Assembly: GCF_904846175.1 (NCBI RefSeq) | Contig: NZ_CAJGZM010000005.1 | Location: forward strand, 1 to 64,000 | Direction: 5' to 3' | DNA length: 64,000 bases | From: Psychrobacter immobilis | GTDB lineage: Bacteria > Pseudomonadota > Gammaproteobacteria > Pseudomonadales > Moraxellaceae | Shown here: piece by piece, positions 48,311 through 58,837 of the stretch | Position numbering within the stretch: the first letter of the stretch is position 1 | Layout of the letters: each line of letters begins with the position of its first letter | Position numbers and translations under genes: made by a program | The notes under the pieces: model-generated | What the model was told of the DNA's origin: nothing | Databases searched by the model: none | What the model saw: the letters and a program-made list of their open reading frames with translations, nothing else

Positions 48311-49081
48311 ATGTATTTTGCCGTGATTAGTATTTTCCCTGAAATGTTTGCCACGATTCGTGAGTTTGGAATCACGGGACGGGCAGTCACTCAGGAGCAA
48401 GTCACGATCGAATGCATTAATCCGCGCGATTATACCACTGATAATTATCGCCGTATTGATGAGCGCCCGTATGGTGGCGGTCCTGGCATGGTGATGATGG
48501 CTGAGCCATTATCCCAAGCGATTGAGGATGCCCGCCTGCGAGCCAGTCAGCACGGTTGCCGTGTCGATAGTGAGCATTGTCCGGTGATATATATGTCACC
48601 ACAAGGCAAAACGCTCAGCGAGAGTAGTGTGGTCAGTATGACTGAGTATGACGGCATGATTTTATTATGTGGTCGTTACGAAGGTATTGATGAGCGCTTA
48701 CTGTCGCAGTATGTCGACATGGAGATATCACTCGGTGATTATGTGTTAACGGGTGGTGAGCTACCTGCCATGGTGCTGATGGATAGTGTGATACGTCGTT
48801 TGCCTGATATTATGGGTGATGATAAGTCAGCTGAACAAGACTCGTTCGTCGATGGCTTGCTTGATTGTCCACATTATACTAAGCCGCATGAGTTTGCGGG
48901 TATGGCGGTTCCTGAAGTATTACTTTCAGGTCATCATGCCAATATCGCTAAGTGGCGCTTTAGCCAACAAGTTGAACGTACGCAAACGCGGCGTCCAGAT
49001 TTATGGCAAGCGTTTACGCCAACGGTAGAGCAAGCAAAGTGGCTCAGAGCATTGGCTAAAGCAGATAAAAAGCAGCGTTAA
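48311..49081 (+). CDS. trmD: tRNA (guanine-N1-)-methyltransferase TrmD
   Basis: 256 residues from the ATG at 48311 ([13 protein letters not shown] is the standard start; the frame opens 20 codons upstream without a signal). SPOUT fold: [41 protein letters not shown] and C-terminal RWRF-like [11 protein letters not shown]. Methylates G37 of tRNAs. Third gene of the operon. Confidence 0.97.
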   Translation: MYFAVISIFPEMFATIREFGITGRAVTQEQVTIECINPRDYTTDNYRRIDERPYGGGPGMVMMAEPLSQAIEDARLRASQHGCRVDSEHCPVIYMSPQGKTLSESSVVSMTEYDGMILLCGRYEGIDERLLSQYVDMEISLGDYVLTGGELPAMVLMDSVIRRLPDIMGDDKSAEQDSFVDGLLDCPHYTKPHEFAGMAVPEVLLSGHHANIAKWRFSQQVERTQTRRPDLWQAFTPTVEQAKWLRALAKADKKQR

Positions 49082-49280
49082 TAACGGTTGAAAAAATAAA
49101 CAGTTAAGAAATAAAATTTTGAGCAGTAATAAAACGAGTCATAGCATAATGGCCGTTTGTCATAACCCATTTACGTTGTAGTTATTATTAATCAAAGATA
49201 TTAATAATAGCTATGATTAATTATTACAAACAGGTGATATGCGTCAAGCCTCTATTATCTAATGTGAGGAGATAACTCTC

Positions 49281-49673
49281 ATGAGCAACAAGCATCCATT
49301 GGTTCAGGTCATCGAAAATGCTCAATTGATTGAGCGCCCAAGCTTTGCACCCGGCGATACCGTTGTGGTTCAAGTAAAAGTACGTGAAGGTGAGCGTGAG
49401 CGTTTACAGGCTTTTGAAGGCGTTGTAATTGCTAAGCGTAACCGCGGTTTAAACTCAGCGTTTACCGTACGTAAAATCTCAAGTGGTGTTGGTGTTGAGC
49501 GTGCATTCCAATTGCATTCACCAATCATTGATAGCATTGAAGTGAAACGCCGTGGCGCAGTTCGCCGTGCGAAACTATACTACTTACGTGAGCGCTCTGG
49601 TAAATCAGCACGTATCCGCGAGAAGCTTGCTCCGCGTGCACCTAAAGTTGTTAAGCCAAAAGCTGACGCTTAG
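49281..49673 (+). CDS. rplS: Ribosomal protein bL19
   Basis: 130 residues: [40 protein letters not shown] and [13 protein letters not shown] are the L19 signature. The Lys/Ala/Pro tail is normal. GTGAGGAGATAA precedes the ATG. Last gene of the operon, 199 bases after trmD; strong terminator ~150 bases further on. Confidence 0.98.
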   Translation: MSNKHPLVQVIENAQLIERPSFAPGDTVVVQVKVREGERERLQAFEGVVIAKRNRGLNSAFTVRKISSGVGVERAFQLHSPIIDSIEVKRRGAVRRAKLYYLRERSGKSARIREKLAPRAPKVVKPKADA

Positions 49674-49823
49674 ATTATATCCAGTATCTGGTTTTAAGCA
49701 TTGTGCTTAAACTTACTTTATTGCTGAACCGTCTATTATGCGATTTGGCAATAAAGAGCAATCAGATACAAGCCCTTATTCATAGGTTTATCATATAAAT
49801 AAGCGGGTAGTACCAAAAAAGAC

Positions 49824-49861
49824 AAAACCCCAATCTGTGCGACTGCCAGATTGGGGTTTTT
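49824..49861. terminator. Perfect 14-bp terminator after rplS
   Basis: AAAACCCCAATCTG pairs exactly with CAGATTGGGGTTTT around a 9-base loop. T- and A-runs on either side suit both rplS and the convergent minus-strand gene. Confidence 0.95.
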
Positions 49862-49903
49862 GTATGTGGGGCTTTATTTTAATTGAACGCTTTAAGCTTA
49901 ACG

Positions 49904-50461
49904 TTAGCTTTCTAAATTGTCTATACGGTTGATTTGGTCTTTAGATTTACTGTATTTACGCAGGCGAATGTAAATAGTTTTGGTCACGGTAGCGATGATT
50001 TTTTGTTGCTCGTCGACGATATCAACCATATATTCACGAAATACTGGCTCACCGTCTTTCGCTAAATCCTGAATGGTTTTGATTTCATTACTAGGGATTT
50101 TCATACGGGCGGTGACTTTGCTGTTGCCCGGTGCCACAAACTCAATGTGTGAGCTTTTATCCCAAACCACATAGCTGCTACCCAATTGGTGCATGAGCAT
50201 CAGCATATAAAACGGATCAACCATCGAATATAGACTGCCACCAAACTGAGTACCGACGATATTCTTATTTAAGCTATTTAGCCCCATGCTGACGACGCAC
50301 AAGCCTTGATCGAGATTGATATGCTCAATCTTGATACCGGCACCGATGTAGGGCGCATAAGTATTAATACGCATTTTAAGCAAATAAGGGGTAAGTAATG
50401 GCATGATGTTCTTTTTGACATTACGTCTTAGTGTTTCAAGTTTTTTTGGCAGTAAACTCAT
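49904..50461 (-). CDS. DUF4442 hotdog-fold thioesterase-like protein
   Basis: 185 residues. NIVGTQFGGSLYSMVDPFYMLML (here two conserved blocks, GTQFGGSLYSMVDPF near ~66-80 and FVAPGNSKVTARM near ~110) marks the DUF4442 family, a hotdog fold related to acyl-CoA thioesterases and the YiiD C-terminal domain. Substrate unknown. TAGGAAACATCA precedes the ATG. Confidence 0.83.
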   Translation of the reverse strand: MSLLPKKLETLRRNVKKNIMPLLTPYLLKMRINTYAPYIGAGIKIEHINLDQGLCVVSMGLNSLNKNIVGTQFGGSLYSMVDPFYMLMLMHQLGSSYVVWDKSSHIEFVAPGNSKVTARMKIPSNEIKTIQDLAKDGEPVFREYMVDIVDEQQKIIATVTKTIYIRLRKYSKSKDQINRIDNLES

Positions 50462-50918
50462 TGATGTTTCCTATTGATTTTTCGGTTTTGCTCATCTTAT
50501 CGTATGGATTATTTTTATCGTATAACGTGTTTTTATTGTATTCAGTTGAATATAACAGCAAGCATGGTTGTTTGTAAGGTATGACTATCAAGCAATAAGC
50601 CATAAAAAGACATTTATCATAGTGAAAAACACCTAAGCTCACCAGCTTTAAAGCGTAACGATAGAGGCATTAGTATCATAACGCTTATCTCTTAAGGGTA
50701 TTCATTACTATTTTCTAACTATCGACCACTAAGTCATAAAAAATACTTTTAATAACGATACGAATAGTATCTTTTAATCGTTAAAGCCTCGCATTATCCC
50801 TACTGATACCTTACAATAGCGGCATTTTGTTTTGAGTGACTTTATTTACACTGTATTATTTTACGCCGTATTAGGGTAAATAAAACTGCTCAAATCTCAG
50901 TCGACATAAGGAAATGTG
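50462..50918. other. Divergent intergenic region upstream of the DUF3360 gene
   Basis: 457 bases with no gene; the DUF3360-gene promoter is at 50832-50859. A run of similar TATC/CGATA words near 50750-50780 has no clear meaning. Confidence 0.4.
50832..50859 (+). promoter_or_regulatory. Sigma-70-like promoter of the DUF3360 gene
   Basis: TTGAGT and TATTAT with 16-base spacing; start codon 60 bases after the -10 box. Confidence 0.5.
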
Positions 50919-52439
50919 ATGAGTGGTACACAGCTTCCCGCCTCAGGGTCCAACCCGCAGCAACTAATCCCTTCTGATAAAGATTTGCAAGGCAGCTATG
51001 TAGATTTACATAAGCCCAATTCTAGTTTTAAAAATCGTAACGCCTATCTCAATCATGAACTGCAAATCATGCAGCCGAAACGCTGGCGTCCAAACCTGCC
51101 GTTCCGTGATTATCGTTTTGAGTATGAAGATACGATTCCAGCGATGGCGGCGACCATTGGTAAGGTGGTGATGGTAGGCGCTATTGCGGCAACCTTCGCC
51201 GGCCCGCTTGGTTTAGGCGATGCCTTTGTCTTAGAAAACGTCCGCTATGAGCTGCTAATCGTTTCATTTTTTATTATCTTATTCTCGGGTTTCCTGCTAC
51301 CAACTGCTAACCTTGCGGGTACGCACGGTCCACTGATTCCGCTCATTCCTATCGTGGTTGCCGCTGGCGGTCACCCGATGGCGTTTGGTCTGCTAATCGG
51401 TGCTTTTGGCTTATTACTTGCCATCAGTAAAGGAGGTAGTTTGCTAGCAAACTTGACCAGTAAAGGCGTGTGCGGCGGCTTACTGCTGTATTTAGGCTTT
51501 ATCGGCACCATCTCGCAAGTTAAAAATTTATTTACGTGGGCAGAAGGCATTGGCATGTCGCATATTGCTTTTGTGGTGATTCTACTGACGATTATCTTAT
51601 ATGCGGTCTTAGAGAATTACCAAAAGCGTTGGCTGGCTGTGCCACTGAGCTGTCTGTTAGGCGGCGGGGTTGCCTTTGCGATGGGCGCGCCTTTTGCCTT
51701 TAAAACAGCACCCGGTCTACCGCATATGAACCCGATGTATTGGTGGGGCGAAAATACGGGTTGGATGTTAGGCTTGCCAACGATTGAAAGCTTTATTGTA
51801 GTGCTGCCATTTGCGGTATTGGCAGTTGCCATGTGGTCACCAGACTTTTTAGGTCATCAGGTCTTTCAAAAAATTAGCTATCCGAAACGTACTGAGCGCG
51901 TGCTGATGGATATCGATGATACCATGACCAGTGCATCTATTCGTCAGGTAGCAGGCTCTTTATTGGGCGGCGCGAACTTTGCATCGTCATGGGGCACGTA
52001 TATTGTGCCGGCAGCGATTGCCAAACGCCCTATTCCAGCCGGTGCAATTTTAACGGCGCTGTTTTGTATTATTGCAGGTATTTGGGGTTACCCCATGGAT
52101 TTGGCCATTTGGGAACCAGTAATGTGTGTGGCGCTGATTGTTGGTGTGTTTATCCCCTTGCTTGAAGCAGGAATGGAGATGACACGCGAAGGTAAAACGA
52201 CCCAGTCTGCGGCCATTGTCGTTTTTGCATCAGCCTTGGTCAATCCAGCCTTTGGTTGGTCGATTACCTTAGTACTGGATAACTTAGGTTTGATTGGTTC
52301 TAAAGAGCGCAGTGCTAATCTGACCAAAATGAGCCGCTGGATTATTCCTGTGGTCACTTTTGTGATATTAACGGGGGTTATGGCAATCGTCGGTATGTTG
52401 CCAGGTATTCCAGCGTTATTGCCAAATTTCCGTCACTAG
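50919..52439 (+). CDS. DUF3360 membrane protein (permease-like)
   Basis: 506 residues from the ATG at 50919 with ATAAGGA upstream. About 11 membrane helices after an ~85-residue hydrophilic N-terminus. Conserved-looking: FLLPTANLAGTHGPLIPLIP, SPDFLGHQVFQKISYPKR and DIDDTMTSASIRQVAGSLLG. It matches the DUF3360 family of putative transporters distantly resembling xanthine/uracil and SulP folds. Substrate unknown. Single gene with its own promoter and terminator. Confidence 0.85.
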   Translation: MSGTQLPASGSNPQQLIPSDKDLQGSYVDLHKPNSSFKNRNAYLNHELQIMQPKRWRPNLPFRDYRFEYEDTIPAMAATIGKVVMVGAIAATFAGPLGLGDAFVLENVRYELLIVSFFIILFSGFLLPTANLAGTHGPLIPLIPIVVAAGGHPMAFGLLIGAFGLLLAISKGGSLLANLTSKGVCGGLLLYLGFIGTISQVKNLFTWAEGIGMSHIAFVVILLTIILYAVLENYQKRWLAVPLSCLLGGGVAFAMGAPFAFKTAPGLPHMNPMYWWGENTGWMLGLPTIESFIVVLPFAVLAVAMWSPDFLGHQVFQKISYPKRTERVLMDIDDTMTSASIRQVAGSLLGGANFASSWGTYIVPAAIAKRPIPAGAILTALFCIIAGIWGYPMDLAIWEPVMCVALIVGVFIPLLEAGMEMTREGKTTQSAAIVVFASALVNPAFGWSITLVLDNLGLIGSKERSANLTKMSRWIIPVVTFVILTGVMAIVGMLPGIPALLPNFRH

Positions 52440-52456
52440 ATTTATAAAGTTTGCTA

Positions 52457-52486
52457 AAAAAGCCAGCCTCGATGCTGGCCTTTTTT
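52457..52486 (+). terminator. Intrinsic terminator after DUF3360 gene
   Basis: GCCAGC (52462-52467) pairs with GCTGGC (52474-52479), preceded by an A-run and followed by six T. Confidence 0.88.
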
Positions 52487-52609
52487 ATGTCCATTGCTAA
52501 GCTAATTATTAGCTTGCAAAATGCTGGTTGTTGCCCCATACATGATGATATTACTCACATTTTTAATGTGAGATAATTTTAAAGCCCTAATTTAAGAGTC
52601 AGAAATTCT

Positions 52610-54454
52610 ATGGTCAATGTCTCCGCATCGAGTCCCGTCGACGATAAAAAAGCCCGCCTTAAGCATTTAATCCAGCGCCTGCCGAATCTACCAGGGGTCT
52701 ATAAAATGCTGGGTAAAAATGGCGATATTCTGTATGTTGGTAAAGCCAAGTCGCTAAAGAGTCGCGTCAACAGTTACTTTGCTAAGACCATTGACCATCC
52801 AAAGACGCGGGCACTGGTGGCACGGATTCATAATATCGAAACCATTATTACCCGTAGTGAGACCGAAGCGCTGCTGCTTGAGCAAAATCTGATTAAAGAA
52901 TATCGCCCGCCTTATAACGTGCTACTGCGTGATGATAAATCCTACCTTTATGTGTTTATTTCAGCCGATAAACCTTATCCAAGATTGGCTTATGGGCGCG
53001 GTAAGGGTAACCATCAAAAAGGTCGCTTTTTCGGTCCTTTTCCTTCTGCGCATGCGGCAAAAGAAACGCTGGTGCTCATGCAAAAAATGTTTCAGATGCG
53101 CCAATGTACTAATACCTTTTTTAAGCAACGTAAGCGTCCATGCCTTGAATATCAGATTAAGCGTTGCCGTGCGCCCTGTGTGGGCTTTGTATCGCCAGAA
53201 GAGTATAGCGAGGACGTCAATAATACCATTCGTTTCCTAAAAGGCGATTCTAGCGATATCCATAGCGCTTTGATTGAGAAAATGGAAGCTTCTGCTGAGG
53301 AACTAGATTTTGAAAAGGCAGTATTTTATCGTGATCAGCTCTCCATGCTACGCGAAGTGCAAGCGAAGCAAGCCGTTTATACCGTGCAAGGCGAGGCCGA
53401 TGTGATTGCCATTGCCAGTCAAGCAGGTATGACCTGTGTCAACGTCTTGACCGTCCGTGGCGGGCGCGTACTAGGTGGCAAGAACTATTTTCCTGATGTC
53501 GATAGCAGTGAACCACTCGCTGATAATTTATCAGCTTTTATTACTTCCTTCTATTTTCAGGTAACCGATGACTTGCCACCCGAAATCATGTTGAGTCATG
53601 AATTACCAGATCAGGTTGCGGTTAGTGAAGCACTGGCGAGCCATTTTGGTAGTAAGGTTGTTATTAAAACCAACGTTCGTGAGCACCGCGCTGAATGGTT
53701 AGACTTGGCTAAATTAAATACCAATAATGCGCTAAAAACCAAACTTGGCGATTATTTAGAATTGCATGCGCGCTTTGGTGCGCTGAAAGACGTCTTAGCG
53801 GACGTTACTGATCGAACCATTGATCGCATCGAGTGTTTTGATATCTCGCATACCATGGGCGAGGCGACCATTGGCAGCTGCGTGGTATTTGACCAAGGTG
53901 GCTCGCGTCGCCGTGATTACCGTCAGTATGCGATTCATGATATTGTCGGTGGTGATGACTATGCAGCGATGAAACAAGTGCTGACACGCCGTTATCAGAA
54001 GCAGCCATTGCCTGATTTATTGCTGATTGATGGTGGTAAAGGTCAACTTGGCATCGCTAAAGAAGTGCTGACCGAGTTAGGTATTCTTGGCGACACTTTG
54101 CTGATTAGCGTGGCAAAAGGAGAAGGACGTAAGGCTGGCTTGGAAGTGTTGCATTTTATCGATCATGAGCCACTTGATTTGCCGATGGACAGTAAAGCGC
54201 TGCATTTATTAATGCATATTCGTGATGAAGCGCATCGTTTTGCTATCACTGCGCATCGTAAAAAGCGTGATAAGCGCCGTTCATCGTCAGTATTAGAGGT
54301 AATTCCAGGATTGGGTGAAAAGCGCCGTCGTGATTTATTGAATCACTTTGGTGGCATGCAGCAATTGCTTGGAGCGTCCCAGCAAGAGCTGGCTGGAGTG
54401 CAAGGTATAGGTCCTATATTAGCGAAAACCGTTTATAAAGTGCTGCATGAATAG
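52610..54454 (+). CDS. uvrC: Excinuclease ABC subunit C (UvrC)
   Basis: 614 residues. GIY-YIG nuclease ([20 protein letters not shown], 3' incision), Cys-rich [22 protein letters not shown] domain (~205-240), UvrC RNase H-like nuclease ([30 protein letters not shown]; 5' incision) and C-terminal tandem helix-hairpin-helix ([20 protein letters not shown]). Dual incision in nucleotide-excision repair with UvrAB. Complete. Confidence 0.98.
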   Translation: MVNVSASSPVDDKKARLKHLIQRLPNLPGVYKMLGKNGDILYVGKAKSLKSRVNSYFAKTIDHPKTRALVARIHNIETIITRSETEALLLEQNLIKEYRPPYNVLLRDDKSYLYVFISADKPYPRLAYGRGKGNHQKGRFFGPFPSAHAAKETLVLMQKMFQMRQCTNTFFKQRKRPCLEYQIKRCRAPCVGFVSPEEYSEDVNNTIRFLKGDSSDIHSALIEKMEASAEELDFEKAVFYRDQLSMLREVQAKQAVYTVQGEADVIAIASQAGMTCVNVLTVRGGRVLGGKNYFPDVDSSEPLADNLSAFITSFYFQVTDDLPPEIMLSHELPDQVAVSEALASHFGSKVVIKTNVREHRAEWLDLAKLNTNNALKTKLGDYLELHARFGALKDVLADVTDRTIDRIECFDISHTMGEATIGSCVVFDQGGSRRRDYRQYAIHDIVGGDDYAAMKQVLTRRYQKQPLPDLLLIDGGKGQLGIAKEVLTELGILGDTLLISVAKGEGRKAGLEVLHFIDHEPLDLPMDSKALHLLMHIRDEAHRFAITAHRKKRDKRRSSSVLEVIPGLGEKRRRDLLNHFGGMQQLLGASQQELAGVQGIGPILAKTVYKVLHE

Positions 54455-54510
54455 TTATAGTTTAGGCAATATAGTCTAAGTTTAAATTTCTGCTAATAAA
54501 ATCCAACAAT

Positions 54511-54553
54511 AAAAAGAGGCTGTCTTAGAATTATCTAGGACAGCCTCTTTTTA
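54511..54553. terminator. Strong bidirectional terminator between uvrC and folA
   Basis: AAAAAGAGGCTGTC pairs with GACAGCCTCTTTTT, extended by TAG/CTA, about 17 base pairs in all. It serves two convergent genes. Confidence 0.95.
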
Positions 54554-54576
54554 TGTTTTATCTGAATGATCCTCTG

Positions 54577-55152
54577 CTAACCTTCAGGAGCTTCTCTTTT
54601 ATAAGTCACAAACTTAAAATCTAGCCCACTTTTCTCATCGTGAACTTGCTCAGATTCTGCTGCGACTACAAACTCATTTGGCAGCTCTGGATAAAAGGCA
54701 TCGCCATCCGTAATGTTAGTATCGACATGCGTTAGCTCGACACGGTCGGTATACATCATCGCTTCTTTAAACACGCGCTCGCCACCAATGACCCAAATGG
54801 TGTCAAGATGAGCACCATGGGCAAGGCTAGCCGCTTGCGTCAGCGCATCGTCTAAATTATGCATCACATAAGCTTTTTCACTATCAACTAAGCCACTTTG
54901 CTGAGCATAGTCTAATTGGCTGGTGATGATAAAGCTGATACGTTTCGGCAGTGGTCTGCTGCCCATTGACTCAAAAGTCTTACGACCCATGATGACGATA
55001 CCTTGTATCGCACCGTCACTTTGTTTGGTCGTCATACTTTTAAAATGCTGCAAATCTGCTGAGATATGCCACGGTAGCTCGTTTCCTCTGCCGATACAGC
55101 GATTGCTACTAATAGCCGCGATTTGGGCAACTTCGGTATTGGCATAACTCAT
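54577..55152 (-). CDS. folA: Dihydrofolate reductase
   Basis: 191 residues, longer than E. coli's 159. NRCIGRGNELPWHISADLQH, VIMGRKTFESMGSRPLPKR and IWVIGGERVFKEAM carry the NADPH/folate-binding residues (Asp in ISADLQ is the catalytic acid). Inserts near 45-50 and 75-95 account for the extra length. AAAGGATATGTT precedes the ATG. Normally follows thyA; here the upstream thyA is truncated. Confidence 0.95.
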   Translation of the reverse strand: MSYANTEVAQIAAISSNRCIGRGNELPWHISADLQHFKSMTTKQSDGAIQGIVIMGRKTFESMGSRPLPKRISFIITSQLDYAQQSGLVDSEKAYVMHNLDDALTQAASLAHGAHLDTIWVIGGERVFKEAMMYTDRVELTHVDTNITDGDAFYPELPNEFVVAAESEQVHDEKSGLDFKFVTYKREAPEG

Positions 55153-55196
55153 AACATATCCTTTTCATTGTCTTTTAATATTAAAGCGATAAAAAA

Positions 55197-55505
55197 TTAG
55201 ACTGCAACTTTTGCTTTAATAGCAGGATGTGACTCATAACCATTGACGCTAATATCTTCGTATTTGAAAGCAAAAATATCATCGACCTCAGGGTTAAGCG
55301 TCAATGTTGGCAAGGTATAAAGCTCGCGTGTCAGCTGTAATTCAACTTGCTCACGATGGTTTTGGTAAATATGACAATCGCCGCCCGTCCAAACAAATTC
55401 ACCAACCTCTAATCCACAAACTTGCGCCACCATATGGGTAAGTAAGGCGTAGCTAGCGATATTAAATGGCACACCTATGAAATTTACAACCCCTAATTTC
55501 TGCAT
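55197..55505 (-). pseudogene. thyA: Truncated thymidylate synthase (C-terminal third)
   Basis: Homology begins at [17 protein letters not shown] (codon at about 55481) and runs to the normal C-terminus ([14 protein letters not shown]). [16 protein letters not shown] and YEDISVNGY are intact. Everything before FIGVPF, including the catalytic Cys (PCH motif) and the RS-D phosphate site, is absent, and the eight preceding codons of the open frame are unrelated. No ribosome binding site. The break coincides with the edge of the second restriction island, so an insertion or recombination removed the 5' two-thirds. dTMP must then come from another ThyA/ThyX or from a reconstituted gene beyond the island. 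Confidence 0.88.
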
Positions 55506-55973
55506 AATATGTTTAATTACGTAACTTATAACGTTATATTATGACTGTGCATTTTTATTATTGCACAATACGAAAACTTCGCCCGAGCCGTTATACTTAG
55601 TAATAATACTAAAGTCACTCAGTCTACGTAGAAGAGTACTTTTGATTCTTATTATACCTTATTTTAAAATAGCTCTGCTAACTGATAACACGTTCTAGTT
55701 TATGTCAATTGAAATAACACCCATGAAAGACCTTCAGTCTAAAACTGCCAGTTGAGCTAAAGGATCATTATTTAATGAATTAGTAAGCAGAATTTGAATT
55801 GATATACGATTAAAAAATTATGTAACCAAAATTTGCAAACTAATGACGTAATGATGAGTTTACTAAAATGTTGTTAGTTGATGAAATAGCGTTTTGCCTT
55901 CAGACCTGTTAACCGCTACAATCTGACACCATGCCGCCATCTCCTTGATCACTTATAAAGACCAAACTGCCTT
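55506..55973. other. Junction region between truncated thyA and hsdM
   Basis: 468 AT-rich bases without a gene. It contains the palindrome TATAACGTTATA (55527-55538) close to the break, and a tRNA-like segment at 55700-55765. No IS element or integrase is visible. Confidence 0.5.
55700..55765 (-). other. tRNA-Phe-like 5'-half remnant
   Basis: On the minus strand a D-arm-like TTTAGCTCAACTGGCAG is followed after 5 bases by AGACTGAAGGTCT, where the loop would present GAA (Phe). The T-arm position shows only a weak TGTTA/TGACA stem, and the acceptor arms do not pair. So it is at best a decayed or partial tRNA. Such fragments can mark island attachment sites; chance cannot be ruled out. Confidence 0.35.
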
Positions 55974-58724
55974 ATGAATAAACAACAACTAGCTAACAAA
56001 ATCTGGCAATCCGCCAATCAAATGCGCTCTAAGATCGAAGCGAATGAATATAAAGACTATATTATCGGGTTTATGTTCTACAAATTCTTATCAGATAAAG
56101 AATTGCAGTTCTTAAAAGCCAACGATTTTACTGATGAGAATATTAGCAGCTTGACGGAAGAAGACGTTGAAGCTGTCGAGTTTATTAAAGAAAACCTTGG
56201 CTACTTTATTCCTTATCCGCATTTGTTTTCGACGTGGATAAGTAAAGGTAGCGATTTTGAGATTGCTAATATACGCGATGCACTAAACTCATTTTCACGG
56301 AATATAGAAAACAAGAAGGTGTTTGAAGGTATCTTTTCAACCTTACACAATGGCTTAAGCAATCTTGGTAAAGATGCCGCATCTCAAACCAAGGCAGCCA
56401 GCAGTTTGATTCATTTGATTAAAAGCATTCCTATGGATGGTAAGCAAGATTATGATGTTCTTGGCTTCATCTATGAGTACCTTTTGGGTATGTTTGCAGC
56501 CAATGCAGGTAAAAAAGCTGGTGAGTTTTACACCCCACACGAGGTATCTTTGTTGATGTCTGAGATTATCGCAGACCATCTAAAAGATCGTGACAACATT
56601 GCTATCTATGACCCAACCAGTGGTTCGGGTTCGCTACTTATTAATATCGGTCAATCTATTGCCAGACATATTGATAGTAAAAACAACGTTAAATACTACG
56701 CTCAAGAGCTCAAACAAAATACCTATAACTTGACTCGTATGAACTTAATCATGCGCGGGGTTTTGCCTTCTAATATCTTTACTCGTAATGCGGATACGTT
56801 AGAGGATGATTGGCCATACTTTGATGAAGCTGACCCAGTCAATAGCTATAACATCTTGCACGTAGATGCTGTGGTATCTAATCCTCCTTATTCACAAGAA
56901 TGGGACTCTGCCAACAAAGAGTCTGATCCGCGCTATGCTCGTTTTGGCCTTGCACCAAAAACTAAGGCAGACTATGCCTTTTTACTTCACGACCTATATC
57001 ATCTCAAACCAGACGGTATCATGGCGATTGTGCTGCCTCACGGCGTATTATTTCGTGGCGGTGAAGAAGAAAAAATTCGCACAAATCTTATCGACTACAA
57101 TCATATCGATACCATTATTGGGTTACCTGCTAACATCTTCTTTGGCACAGGTATTCCTACGGTTATCATCATTCTCAAACAAAAACGTGTCAACACAGAT
57201 GTGCTGATCATAGATGCTTCAAAAGATTTTATAAAAGTTGGCAAAGACAATCAACTGCAAGCGTCGCATATCAAAAAAATCACGGATGCGGTTATTGACC
57301 GTCAAAATATCGACAAATACGCCCGTGTGGTCAGCCAACAAGATATACGTGATCAAGGCTACAATCTAAACATTCCACGATATGTAGACTCTGCTGAAGC
57401 AGCTACTGCTTGGGATATTTATGCCACTATGTTTGGCGGTATTCCGCGAAATGAGATTGATGCGCTTGATCGTTATTGGGCAGCGTTCCCAAGTCTCAAA
57501 AGCAGCTTGTTTAATCAGGAAGAAGATAAGCCTTATTACGAGCTTGCGACAACCGATATTGAGCCACATATCTACCAGAACAATGACGTAAAAGCATTTT
57601 TTGAGCGTTACCGTAGTGGTTTTGCCGATTTTGCCGACTACCTTGATCAACAGCTGATTACTAACTTGGATAACCTTAAGATATCAAGGCAAGAAGATAT
57701 CTTAGCAAATGATATTTTTACTCGTCTGCAAGATTTTTTATTGATTAATAAATACACCGCTTATCAAGCGCTCGATGATCAGTGGCAGCTCATAACAGTA
57801 GATTTAGAAATTATCAAAACAGAAGGTTTTGCTGCCACCACTATCGTTAATCCCAATATGGTACTTAAAAAAGTAAACGGCAAAGACGAGGAAGTTCAAG
57901 AAGGTTGGGCCGGTCACATACTGCCCTTTAACTTGGTACAGCAGCATCTATTAGCAGACAGACTGCAAAGTCTACAGGATAAAGAGCATCAGCTAACGGC
58001 TGTCACTGGCGAATTAGAAAGCTTAATTGATGAGCTAAGTGAAGAGGAAAAAGAGAAGTTACTAAACGATAGTAACACTAGCTTTGCCTCTAGTGAAATC
58101 AACAAGGCCCTGAAAGCTGCTTATAAAGATATCGAAACTCCTGAAATCTTAGGCTTAAACCGATATCTAGTATTTTTAGACCGTAAACCTAAAAAACCTG
58201 AAAAACTTGATTTTATTGCTCAAGAATCAGCAGTCAACTGGGATGCCATAGAGGCAAACAAAGATGGTACTTACGGCAAGTCTGCTATCAATAGCTATCT
58301 AAAAACTCTACAAGCGATGCATCAATTTGCTGCTGACACTGAAGAAGCAAGGCTCGTGCAGGCAGATGGGCTATTAATACAAGAAAAAATGCTAAAGATT
58401 GAAATTAGAGACGATAGTGAAGCCCTCCATCAACTCACCAAGCTCGTTATCGAATGGTTGGATGATGACACCGTTAATGAGCTACTTCATCTTAAATGGA
58501 TACAGCCGTTGGTACAGGTTATGGCGCAGTTGGCCGATGATGTCATTAGTGACCTTACACGACAAGTAAGGGCGCTAGCGGACAAGTATGCAGACACTTA
58601 TACCGCAACGACTAATGAGCTTACAGCAGCAGAGTGCCAGCTTGCCGATATGATAGATGACTTAGTTGCTGATGAGTTCGATAGTGCAGGACTGCAAGCG
58701 CTACAGGCTATTTTAAAAAGCTAG
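55974..58724 (+). CDS. hsdM: Type I restriction-modification methyltransferase HsdM (EcoR124-like)
   Basis: 916 residues. N-terminal HsdM_N (ANKIWQSANQMRSKIEANEY; YIIGFMFYKFLSDKE), SAM motif DPTSGSGSLL near residue 212 and catalytic NPPY near 302, with AGEFYTPHEV before the SAM motif as in EcoR124-type enzymes. EcoR124 HsdM has ~520 residues; the extra C-terminal ~400 contain Glu/Lys coiled-coil stretches (~650-700) of unknown role. No close resemblance to the HsdM at 3-5.6 kb. First gene of hsdM-fic-hsdS-hsdR. Confidence 0.95.
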   Translation: MNKQQLANKIWQSANQMRSKIEANEYKDYIIGFMFYKFLSDKELQFLKANDFTDENISSLTEEDVEAVEFIKENLGYFIPYPHLFSTWISKGSDFEIANIRDALNSFSRNIENKKVFEGIFSTLHNGLSNLGKDAASQTKAASSLIHLIKSIPMDGKQDYDVLGFIYEYLLGMFAANAGKKAGEFYTPHEVSLLMSEIIADHLKDRDNIAIYDPTSGSGSLLINIGQSIARHIDSKNNVKYYAQELKQNTYNLTRMNLIMRGVLPSNIFTRNADTLEDDWPYFDEADPVNSYNILHVDAVVSNPPYSQEWDSANKESDPRYARFGLAPKTKADYAFLLHDLYHLKPDGIMAIVLPHGVLFRGGEEEKIRTNLIDYNHIDTIIGLPANIFFGTGIPTVIIILKQKRVNTDVLIIDASKDFIKVGKDNQLQASHIKKITDAVIDRQNIDKYARVVSQQDIRDQGYNLNIPRYVDSAEAATAWDIYATMFGGIPRNEIDALDRYWAAFPSLKSSLFNQEEDKPYYELATTDIEPHIYQNNDVKAFFERYRSGFADFADYLDQQLITNLDNLKISRQEDILANDIFTRLQDFLLINKYTAYQALDDQWQLITVDLEIIKTEGFAATTIVNPNMVLKKVNGKDEEVQEGWAGHILPFNLVQQHLLADRLQSLQDKEHQLTAVTGELESLIDELSEEEKEKLLNDSNTSFASSEINKALKAAYKDIETPEILGLNRYLVFLDRKPKKPEKLDFIAQESAVNWDAIEANKDGTYGKSAINSYLKTLQAMHQFAADTEEARLVQADGLLIQEKMLKIEIRDDSEALHQLTKLVIEWLDDDTVNELLHLKWIQPLVQVMAQLADDVISDLTRQVRALADKYADTYTATTNELTAAECQLADMIDDLVADEFDSAGLQALQAILKS

Positions 58725-58749
58725 CTATGTTAAATGCTGATATCAAATA

Positions 58750-58823
58750 AACATGTATAGAAAAGCGGCTTTTTTATGCATATTTGCATAACATGTATAA
58801 AAAAGCTGAAATATTATACATAT
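58750..58823. promoter_or_regulatory. Operator-like direct repeats upstream of fic
   Basis: AACATGTATAGAAAAGC (58750-58766) and AACATGTATAAAAAAGC (58790-58806) are direct repeats with one mismatch, 40 bases apart start to start. Between them lies TATGCATATTTGCATA, an imperfect palindrome, and a further TATACATAT follows. This is in the short hsdM-fic gap, directly before the fic ribosome binding site. Confidence 0.5.
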
Positions 58824-58837
58824 CCCAAGAGGTGTCC

